From: an uncultured Methylococcaceae bacterium
GTDB lineage: Bacteria; Pseudomonadota; Gammaproteobacteria; Methylococcales; Methylomonadaceae
Direction: 5' to 3'
Assembly: GCA_903939355.1 (NCBI GenBank)
Contig: CAJAHC010000012.1
Location: 1 to 10,863 of the forward strand
Length of the DNA: 10,863 bases
The notes under the pieces were generated by a model that worked only from the letters and a program-made list of their open reading frames with translations, did not search any database and was not told where the DNA came from. Position numbers and translations under genes: made by a program. The first letter of the stretch is position 1; the number at the start of each line of letters is the position of its first letter. Of the stretch, positions 5,211 to 10,863 are shown piece after piece.

Positions 5211-7865
5211 ATGCGGAACCTGAAGTTTTTACCCGCTATATTTGGATCGATATTTGTCATCGCCATTATCTTTTTTGTCGCCTTCCATTTTATCTTTCTC
5301 GAACATGTTGTTAATTACTGGTGGTTTCAATCACTCAATCTTGAGTCTTATTTCTGGCTCCGACTGCTCTACAAATATCTTCTTTCTGGTGGCGTAACAC
5401 TCACTTTTTTTGCTATTTTCTTTTTCCATTTCTGGATAGCATCTCGTTATTTAGGCTTAAATCCACCCCATGAAACCATTAATAATTCAGCAAAGCGAAT
5501 CCGATTTCAAAGTTTTGCCGATGTTTTTATGGGGGGTACAGTAAAGGTATATACGCCTATTTCATTAGCTCTAGCTATTTTTGTTGCAATACCTTTTTAT
5601 AATCAGTGGGAAGCATCATTACTCTTCTTTTTTGGAAGTGACTCAGGTGTAACTGAATCAATTTACGGGCGAGATATCAGCTTTTATTTACTGTCTTATC
5701 CTATCTACCTGCTGATCCAAAAAGAACTGCTAACAACTGCTGCTTTAGTTTTTTCTTTCGTTGGAATTCTTTATTGGTTGGAGCATATTTTTATACCTCA
5801 CCAGAAAAAAGAATATCACTTAGGCGCTAAAATCCACTTAACCATTTTAATCAGCTTTGTTGTTGGTTTTGTAGTCTGGGGATTTATGTTGCAGCGATTT
5901 TCATTGCTCTACACTGATTCTCATGAACCCATATTTTACGGGCCTGGTTTTGTAGAAATACGTTATAAACTGCCACTTCTATGGTTCGCCATCGTAGCAT
6001 TTATTGCTACAGCAGTAACAGCTATCTTGTTTATTTTCTCAGAAAAGCATCGTATCAAGACGCCTTTTTTTATATCCCTAATTACTTTTCTGATTGCGTT
6101 AGGGCTTCCAGAAATTCAATTTATTCCCGATTTAATTCAAAAATTTATTGTAAACCCAAATCCGGTAAGATCAGATGGGCCTTATATACAGCAAAACATT
6201 GATGGAACAATGGATGCCTATGATTTGAAACGTATTCACACAATTGATCTGTCAATAAAACAGGATGCCACTGAAGACATTGACAACTGGGGCACACAAA
6301 AACATTTTGAAAATATTCCGGTATGGGATAGAGAATACATTATTGATAGCTATAAGCAATTACAAGAAATCAGACCTTATTATAAATTTCTGTCTGTTGA
6401 TGAAGATCGTTATTTTGTTCTAGGTCATATACGACAAGTTAATTTTGCTGCAAGAGAAATCAACACTTCAAAATTACCTCCAGAAGCCCAAAACTGGGAA
6501 AATACCCACTTACGCTACACTCATGGTTATGGAGCAGTGATCACGCCAGCTGCGCAAGATGCTGGAAACCCTCTTATTTGGTATTTACGCGACTTAAACC
6601 TTTATTCAGATGTTGGTTTCAGTGTAAAAACACCTGATATTTATTATGGGGAAGGACAATACGATTACGCCATTGTTCCAAATAACCTCAGCGTCATAGG
6701 CCTTGAACATACTGATCTCAGTATTGAAAAAAACTATACGGGCAAAGGTGGAATACCCATGCCATCATTATTCAAAAAAGCGCTACTTGCCTTTTATTTA
6801 AAAGACGAAAAAATATTTTTTTCAACCAGCATAACCAATCAAAGCAAATTAAAAATTCGCAGGAACATCACTGAACGTGTTAACACACTAACACCTTTCT
6901 TACATCACGACAAAGCACCTTATTTAGTTATAACCAAAGACCGTTTTTACTGGATACTGGATGCCTATACTTTATCTAATCATTATCCGGTTTCTAAACC
7001 TGCTGCAGATGATTTTCTGGAAGGTCATCAAAATTTCAATTACATTCGTAATTCCGTTAAAGTTGTCGTTGATGCCTACGATGGCAATGTCGATTATTAT
7101 ATCTCAGATCCATCAGACCCTATTATTCGTGCTTACTCCAGCGCTTATCCAGGGTTATTCAAAGATCTAAACCAAATGCCGCTTGAACTACGCAAACATT
7201 TACGTTATCCGCGTGACCTGTATTCTATGCAGATGAAAATTTATGCAAAATACCATCAAAGTAACCCTGCGTTATTCTACGAACAAGCCGAAACCTGGGA
7301 GCAAGCCAAAGTCCATGGACAACCAGTATTGCCTTATTATCAAACAATGGATTTTGGCAACTGCAATGACATTGAAGAATTTGTAATGATTCACCCGATG
7401 ACACCTTTTAATAGGGATAATCTTAGCATAATAGGCATAGCGGGAATTATGGACAAGGCCAGTTGTGGCCTTGATTACAAGCCCAACATTACTGTTTATA
7501 AATTTGGCAAAGATACTCAAGTAAATGGGCCTGCACAGGTTGAAGCATTGATTCAACAAGATCCTATAATTTCCGAACAATTTACTTTGTGGAATCAAAC
7601 AGGCTCACAAGTCAAAATGGGGCGCATGATTATACTTCCAATCGGACATTCAATACTTTATGTACAGCCAGTCTACATGATGTCTAGCCAAGCCCCAAAA
7701 ATACCTCAATTAGCACGAGTTATTGTATCTATTGGTAATGTAGTTGTTATGGATAAAACTTTATTGTCTGCGTTTAACCGTTTAAAACAAATTCATATTA
7801 AAAATGCCAATGATAATAGTTCGGCAATCACCCCCGAAACTCTGCTAAAGTCAGCAGCGAATTAA
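5211..7865 (+). CDS. UPF0182 / COG1615 family membrane protein
   Basis: This is a large integral membrane protein of unknown function. The 884-residue chain has about seven hydrophobic segments in its first third (near 7-30, 57-78, 113-131, 172-193, 208-228, 254-277, 285-304) and then a soluble domain of nearly 580 residues, probably outside the cytoplasm. Motifs I associate with UPF0182 are YGRDISFYLL (152-161), RPYYKFLSVDEDRY (388-401) and NTHLRYTHGYG (431-441), and the overall length fits the family (about 900). The family is best known from actinobacteria and cyanobacteria, with members scattered elsewhere. The N-terminus is well set by GAGGAA before the ATG. It is flanked by 503 bp upstream and 136 bp downstream, so it may be transcribed alone. 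No enzymatic signature was seen, and its function should be left open. Confidence 0.92.
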   Translation: MRNLKFLPAIFGSIFVIAIIFFVAFHFIFLEHVVNYWWFQSLNLESYFWLRLLYKYLLSGGVTLTFFAIFFFHFWIASRYLGLNPPHETINNSAKRIRFQSFADVFMGGTVKVYTPISLALAIFVAIPFYNQWEASLLFFFGSDSGVTESIYGRDISFYLLSYPIYLLIQKELLTTAALVFSFVGILYWLEHIFIPHQKKEYHLGAKIHLTILISFVVGFVVWGFMLQRFSLLYTDSHEPIFYGPGFVEIRYKLPLLWFAIVAFIATAVTAILFIFSEKHRIKTPFFISLITFLIALGLPEIQFIPDLIQKFIVNPNPVRSDGPYIQQNIDGTMDAYDLKRIHTIDLSIKQDATEDIDNWGTQKHFENIPVWDREYIIDSYKQLQEIRPYYKFLSVDEDRYFVLGHIRQVNFAAREINTSKLPPEAQNWENTHLRYTHGYGAVITPAAQDAGNPLIWYLRDLNLYSDVGFSVKTPDIYYGEGQYDYAIVPNNLSVIGLEHTDLSIEKNYTGKGGIPMPSLFKKALLAFYLKDEKIFFSTSITNQSKLKIRRNITERVNTLTPFLHHDKAPYLVITKDRFYWILDAYTLSNHYPVSKPAADDFLEGHQNFNYIRNSVKVVVDAYDGNVDYYISDPSDPIIRAYSSAYPGLFKDLNQMPLELRKHLRYPRDLYSMQMKIYAKYHQSNPALFYEQAETWEQAKVHGQPVLPYYQTMDFGNCNDIEEFVMIHPMTPFNRDNLSIIGIAGIMDKASCGLDYKPNITVYKFGKDTQVNGPAQVEALIQQDPIISEQFTLWNQTGSQVKMGRMIILPIGHSILYVQPVYMMSSQAPKIPQLARVIVSIGNVVVMDKTLLSAFNRLKQIHIKNANDNSSAITPETLLKSAAN

Positions 7866-8001
7866 ACTATAAAGGATGTGTATTAAAGCCAGCGGCAATT
7901 TACTGCTGGCTGGCTAATTAATTGCCACCTAATAAAGCACTTAAGATCCTCGCCATATCAACTTCATAATCCTTCTTCAACTTAGATAATTAGGTAGTCT
8001 T
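7866..8001. other. Gap between the UPF0182 gene and the glycosyltransferase
   Basis: These 136 bp contain a pair of overlapping inverted repeats (7887-7925), a 13-codon ORF from ATG 7876 that reads through the hairpin and is probably meaningless, and an AGGTAG ribosome-binding-like sequence at 7992-7997. There is no ATG downstream of 7876 in any frame before the glycosyltransferase homology begins. Confidence 0.5.
7887..7925. repeat. Two mutually exclusive hairpins after the UPF0182 gene
   Basis: AGCCAGC (7887-7893) pairs with GCTGGCT (7905-7911) around an 11-nt loop. Overlapping it, GGCAATT (7894-7900) can pair with AATTGCC (7919-7925). The two stems cannot form together. Neither is followed by a U-run, so this is not a standard intrinsic terminator. 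It may mark transcript 3'-end processing, attenuation between UPF0182 and the glycosyltransferase, or be chance. Confidence 0.4.
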
Positions 8002-8004
8002 ATA
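7992..8004 (+). promoter_or_regulatory. Ribosome binding site and probable AUA start of the glycosyltransferase
   Basis: AGGT (7992-7995) lies 6 nt before an ATA codon at 8002-8004. Starting there yields MNISVIIPTYNR, the classic beginning of family 2 glycosyltransferases. No ATG, GTG or TTG exists in frame between the stop at 7987-7989 and the homologous region. ATT at 8008 is a second near-cognate option. Confidence 0.5.
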
Positions 8005-8817
8005 AATATTTCAGTTATTATTCCGACTTATAATCGTTGCGAGTTATTGAGGCGGGCATTATTATCGGTACTTTCTCAATCTTTATCGCCAATGGAAGTT
8101 ATAGTAATTGATGATGGCTCGTCTGACGACACCGCACGTATGATTGAACAGGAATTTCCACAGATAAGTTATTATAAGCAATTAAATCAAGGTGTAAGTA
8201 GTGCTCGAAACTTTGGAATACAACATTCAACTGGAGATTGGCTAGCTTTTCTGGACTCCGATGACCAATGGTTGCCTGAAAAACTCAGTCAACAAACAAT
8301 TGCTTTATCGCATAATCCAAACAGTAAAATATGTCATACAGAGGAAATTTGGGTACGTAATGGCCTTCGTGTTATTCCTGCCAAAAAATATGCTAAAAAG
8401 GGCGGATGGATATTCTCGGAGTGCTTATCATTATGCGCAATTTCTCCTTCTACCGTTATGATACATCGGTCCGTATTTCTTGATGTTGGATTGTTTGATA
8501 CTCAATTCCCAGTCTGTGAAGACTATGACTTATGGCTTAGAATCTGTGCAAAATACCCTATTATTTTGATTGAAGAACCGCAAATAACGAAATACGGTGG
8601 TCACGCAGATCAACTGTCCCAAAAATTATGGGGCATGGACAGATTTAGAATAAAAGCTCTCCAAAAAATAATTGCGACAGGCCTGCTATCCAAAGAAAAC
8701 CATCAAGACGCCATTAACATGTTATTAAAAAAAACAGCCATTTTTGTCAATGGCGCCTTAAAACGAGGCAAAATAGATGAAGCAAATTATTACCAACAAC
8801 TCATTAAGGATTACTAA
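8002..8817 (+). CDS. Glycosyltransferase family 2 (GT-A fold), non-canonical start likely
   Basis: The enzyme probably transfers a sugar from a nucleotide-sugar donor to a glycan or lipid-linked acceptor on the cytoplasmic face. Numbered from the ATA at 8002 (271 aa): SVIIPTYNR (4-12) is the first beta strand and donor-binding loop, VIVIDDGSSDDT (33-44) holds the second nucleotide-binding aspartates, NQGVSSARNFGI follows, LDSDDQW (84-90) contains the metal-binding DxD (D85-D87), and CEDYDLWLR has the ED pair (E173-D174) expected of the catalytic base. There is no transmembrane segment. The first standard start codon in frame, TTG at 8047, would delete the whole first strand, so I place the start at 8002. 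If no such start is used, the gene would be a recent pseudogene. The donor and acceptor cannot be told from sequence. The DOMON-like gene follows after 15 nt, with AAAGGT overlapping this gene's stop codon, which suggests coupling. Confidence 0.85.
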   Translation: MNISVIIPTYNRCELLRRALLSVLSQSLSPMEVIVIDDGSSDDTARMIEQEFPQISYYKQLNQGVSSARNFGIQHSTGDWLAFLDSDDQWLPEKLSQQTIALSHNPNSKICHTEEIWVRNGLRVIPAKKYAKKGGWIFSECLSLCAISPSTVMIHRSVFLDVGLFDTQFPVCEDYDLWLRICAKYPIILIEEPQITKYGGHADQLSQKLWGMDRFRIKALQKIIATGLLSKENHQDAINMLLKKTAIFVNGALKRGKIDEANYYQQLIKDY

Positions 8818-8832
8818 AGGTTTATCCACACG

Positions 8833-9411
8833 ATGACTGCTTTACAATTTACCAACGTAAACTTGATACTTGAGAAACAATTAATTCCTCATAAAGAAAG
8901 TATCTCCACCGCCATAAGAAACATAGATGTTAAGGTTATCTCAGTAGAACCCAATACTTTTAAAGTTTGTTATGAATTGACGGGGGATCTTACACAATTA
9001 CGCATTCCCTCACCACAACAACCCGCTAGTGTTGAGGGTCTATGGAAGCATACCTGCTTTGAAATGTTTATTGCTGTTGAGTCTGAAGATAACTACCATG
9101 AATTCAATTTTTCACCCTCCTGTCAGTGGGCGGCCTATGCTTTTAACAACTACCGTTTACGCAATGAATGGATATGCTGCCAAAGCCCTAGGATTTGTAT
9201 TAATCAATCTAGCGGGCGCTTTCTACTGGAAGCGGAGATAACAACTACTGACTTATCAGTTAATATTGATAATAAATCGTTACAAATTAACCTAACAGCA
9301 GTCCTCGAAGAACAAGATGGCAGTCTTTCTTACTGGGCACTTCAACATTCAGATATATACCCAGATTTCCACAATCGCGCAGGATTCATTCCTTTAAACC
9401 ATCAAAATTAA
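8833..9411 (+). CDS. DOMON-like domain protein, probable carbohydrate/ligand-binding beta-sandwich
   Basis: This 192-residue protein has no enzymatic motif and no signal peptide or membrane segment. The central blocks LWKHTCFEMFIA (70-81) and YHEFNFSPSCQWAAYAF (88-104) are what I recall as the hallmark of bacterial stand-alone DOMON-like proteins, related to carbohydrate-binding module 9-type beta-sandwiches. The alternating hydrophobic/polar pattern throughout fits an all-beta fold. It sits 15 nt after the glycosyltransferase stop (AAAGGT 8815-8820 may be its ribosome binding site) and 10 nt before the DUF1343 gene. By context it may bind a sugar or cell-wall fragment used by its neighbours, but that is inference. 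Family assignment is from memory of the motif pattern and is fairly good; the ligand is unknown. Confidence 0.8.
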   Translation: MTALQFTNVNLILEKQLIPHKESISTAIRNIDVKVISVEPNTFKVCYELTGDLTQLRIPSPQQPASVEGLWKHTCFEMFIAVESEDNYHEFNFSPSCQWAAYAFNNYRLRNEWICCQSPRICINQSSGRFLLEAEITTTDLSVNIDNKSLQINLTAVLEEQDGSLSYWALQHSDIYPDFHNRAGFIPLNHQN

Positions 9412-9421
9412 TTAACAAAAA

Positions 9422-10624
9422 ATGAAATTTGGTATTGATCGATTACTTGAAGATAAAATACTTCGTAAACCCCTTATAGGAAAGCGTCTGGCATTATTAG
9501 CGCATCCAGCCTCAGTTACCCAGGACTTGACACATACTCTTGATGCACTAGCGAGCATGCCAAATATCAAGCTTAGTGCTGCATTTGGTCCGCAGCATGG
9601 GCTCCGCGGAGATAAACAGGATAATATGATGGAATCTCCCAATTTTATCGATCCCGTACTGGGTATTCCTGTATTTAGCCTTTATGGTGATGTACGTCGA
9701 CCAACTGCCGCGATGATGGATACATTCGATATATTAGTCATTGATTTGCAAGACCTTGGCTGTAGAATTTATACCTTTATTACCACGTTGCGTTATGTGC
9801 TGGAGGCTGCAGCAGCTCAGCAAAAATCGATATGGATCCTTGATCGTCCAAATCCTGCCGGACGTCCCATAGAAGGATTGATTCTTCAACGAGGCTGGGA
9901 AAGTTTTGTTGGCGCAGGTCCCATGCCTATGCGACATGGCTTGACAATGGCCGAGATGGCACACTGGTTTATTAAAACTCTTGCTTTAGATGTCGATTGT
10001 CAAGTTATCACTATGCAAGGCTGGCAACCTGAGTCTGCCCCAGGCTTTGGCTGGCCACTCAGTGAACGCTCATGGATTAACCCTAGTCCAAATGCACCGA
10101 ACCTATTCATGACTCGCTGCTATGCCGGAACCGTAATGCTTGAAGGTACAAATCTTTCCGAAGGTCGTGGCACAACACGTCCATTAGAACTATTTGGCGC
10201 GCCAGATATAGACGCTAAAGCACTAATCAAAACCATGTATAGCATTGCACCTCAATGGCTTGATGGTTGTCGTTTGCGTGAATGCTGGTTTGAACCAACT
10301 TTTCACAAATATGCGGGCCAACTTTGTTCCGGTGTACAAATCCATACAGATGATCCCACCTATAATCATGAAACTTTCCGGCCATGGCGTCTACAAGCAT
10401 TGGCATTCAAAGCACTACGTACTGAATTTCCCGACTACCCGTTATGGCGAAATTTTCCTTACGAATATGAGGTCGATCGTCTTGCTATTGACGTCATCAA
10501 TGGTTCATCTCTTTTGCGGGAATGGGTGGATGATGCTCAAGCTCTCCCGGAAGATCTTGAGAGCATTACACATAGTGATGAGAAAAGCTGGGAAGAAGAA
10601 CGTTTGGCATTCTTGTTGTACTGA
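9422..10624 (+). CDS. DUF1343 protein, exo-beta-N-acetylmuramidase NamZ homologue (COG3876)
   Basis: Characterised members of this family (NamZ/YbbC of Bacillus subtilis) remove N-acetylmuramic acid from the non-reducing ends of peptidoglycan fragments. The 400-residue chain shows family blocks in order: LALLAHPASVT (23-33), FGPQHGLRG (55-63), PVFSLYGDVRRPT (83-95), DILVIDLQDLGCRIYTFI (103-120), WILDRPNPAGRP (138-149), MPMRHGLTMAEMA (168-180), NPSPNAPNL (220-228) and VMLEGTNLSEGRGTTRPLE (238-256). It starts MKFGIDRLL and has no signal peptide, so unlike the secreted B. subtilis enzyme it should act in the cytoplasm, for example on imported cell-wall fragments. The motif often written GPEHG reads GPQHG here (Q58), and a KQDNM block follows. 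I recall both from a proteobacterial subgroup, so this may be a normal variant. It is the last gene of the GT2-DOMON-DUF1343 group. Strict exo-muramidase activity is not proven for this branch. Confidence 0.9.
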   Translation: MKFGIDRLLEDKILRKPLIGKRLALLAHPASVTQDLTHTLDALASMPNIKLSAAFGPQHGLRGDKQDNMMESPNFIDPVLGIPVFSLYGDVRRPTAAMMDTFDILVIDLQDLGCRIYTFITTLRYVLEAAAAQQKSIWILDRPNPAGRPIEGLILQRGWESFVGAGPMPMRHGLTMAEMAHWFIKTLALDVDCQVITMQGWQPESAPGFGWPLSERSWINPSPNAPNLFMTRCYAGTVMLEGTNLSEGRGTTRPLELFGAPDIDAKALIKTMYSIAPQWLDGCRLRECWFEPTFHKYAGQLCSGVQIHTDDPTYNHETFRPWRLQALAFKALRTEFPDYPLWRNFPYEYEVDRLAIDVINGSSLLREWVDDAQALPEDLESITHSDEKSWEEERLAFLLY

Positions 10625-10713
10625 AATTAGGCCTGTATAAATCCAAATTAAATCATTACTGAAAAGCAACTACGCAGTAAAATAACACTAACTCTTTTAA
10701 TTTTTAATTTTCT

Positions 10714-10722
10714 TGTTAAAAT
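10714..10722 (+). promoter_or_regulatory. Candidate extended -10 promoter for the right-edge genes
   Basis: TGTTAAAAT (TG at 10714-10715, TAAAAT at 10717-10722) fits an extended -10 element within a T-rich stretch, with only a weak -35 upstream. If active, transcription would begin near 10729, which would exclude the ATG at 10721 as the start of the small ORF and favour 10733 or 10742. Confidence 0.35.
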
Positions 10723-10846
10723 GAAACCGCTCATGTCTGAAATGCAGGTTGATACATCCATAGAATGCCTAAGTAATTTAATTGGCATACGAATGTATGG
10801 ACAGGCTGACTACATGAAAGCCCTGGCTCAGTTTAGCAAGAGGTAA
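10721..10846 (+). CDS. Small ORF, 41 codons, hypothetical
   Basis: This frame encodes MKPLMSEMQVDTSIECLSNL, continues IGIRMYGQADYMKALAQFSKR, and stops at 10844-10846. I do not recognise it. It is soluble and probably helical, with no membrane segment. Three in-frame ATGs (10721, 10733, 10742) are possible starts. None has a clear ribosome binding site, and the candidate -10 box overlaps the first, so 10733 or 10742 is more likely if that promoter is real. Support comes from context: its last codons contain the strong ribosome binding site of the next gene, which starts 2 nt after its stop, an arrangement typical of translational coupling. It may be a leader peptide or a genuine small protein. 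It could also be chance. Confidence 0.4.
   Translation: MKPLMSEMQVDTSIECLSNLIGIRMYGQADYMKALAQFSKR
10838..10844 (+). promoter_or_regulatory. Strong ribosome binding site for the right-edge gene
   Basis: AAGAGGT lies 4 nt before ATG 10849 and overlaps the stop codon of the small ORF. It is a close match to the Shine-Dalgarno consensus and argues that a real gene begins here. Confidence 0.6.
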
Positions 10847-10848
10847 TC

Positions 10849-10863
10849 ATGTATTGGTATATA
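10849..10863 (+). CDS. Start of a gene cut by the window edge
   Basis: Only ATG plus four codons (MYWYI) are in view, preceded by a strong AAGAGGT. An aromatic opening of this kind occurs in DUF805-type small membrane proteins, but five residues are far too few to name a family. The evidence is the ribosome binding site and its tight spacing to the upstream small ORF. Confidence 0.45.

Noticed and set aside
7272..7598. 108-codon minus-strand open frame inside the UPF0182 gene
   Set aside because: Antisense to a conserved coding region; no ribosome binding site, and composition looks random.
10245..10640. 131-codon plus-strand open frame overlapping the end of the DUF1343 gene
   Set aside because: It is the +1 shadow of conserved DUF1343 sequence; no plausible initiation signal or recognisable motif.
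10656..10680. Inverted repeat TTACTG/CAGTAA after the DUF1343 gene considered as a terminator
   Set aside because: Stem is only 6 bp, AT-rich, with a 13-nt loop and no U-run following.

Overview
The window looks like a chromosomal piece of an AT-rich gammaproteobacterium (roughly 40% G+C by eye). The set of genes (C5-pathway hemL, rmuC, a UPF0182 membrane protein, and a GT2 / DOMON-like / DUF1343 group) fits the aquatic Gammaproteobacteria, and I would guess a methanotroph-like Methylococcales relative. That assignment rests on gene content and recalled family resemblance, not on a search. No tRNA, rRNA, CRISPR, transposase, integrase or phage gene was seen.

Layout. (1) 1-1943, minus strand: cobO (corrinoid adenosyltransferase), then a long membrane-anchored coiled-coil protein that runs off the left edge. 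The latter contains a 282-bp (94-codon) direct repeat with a 49-bp perfectly identical core. (2) 2074-4707, plus strand: hemL followed 3 nt later by rmuC, a tight two-gene unit divergent from cobO. (3) 4708-5210: a gene-poor gap of about 500 bp. It holds a textbook intrinsic terminator oriented for MINUS-strand transcription and, just upstream of it on that strand, a possible 31-aa hydrophobic micro-ORF. (4) 5211-7865: a UPF0182 / COG1615 protein with seven predicted membrane segments and a very large C-terminal domain. (5) about 8002-10624: a family 2 glycosyltransferase whose true N-terminus seems to need a non-standard start codon, a DOMON-like protein, and a DUF1343 / NamZ-type exo-beta-N-acetylmuramidase homologue, packed with gaps of 15 and 10 nt. 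(6) 10625-10863: a probable promoter, a 41-codon small ORF, and the first five codons of a new gene with a strong ribosome binding site, cut by the window edge.

How they work together. cobO and hemL both serve tetrapyrrole/corrinoid chemistry: 5-aminolevulinate supply and cobalamin adenosylation. rmuC is a DNA-maintenance gene riding behind hemL. The right-hand cluster concerns the envelope and carbohydrates: sugar transfer, a probable sugar-binding beta-sandwich, and cleavage of N-acetylmuramic acid from peptidoglycan fragments. UPF0182 sits upstream but is separated by 136 bp.

Most of the window is ordinary. The places worth a second look are the repeat-bearing coiled-coil protein at the left edge, the minus-strand terminator with no annotated gene feeding it, the glycosyltransferase start, and the small ORF coupled to the gene leaving the right edge. 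I did not find convincing evidence of a new defence or mobile system.
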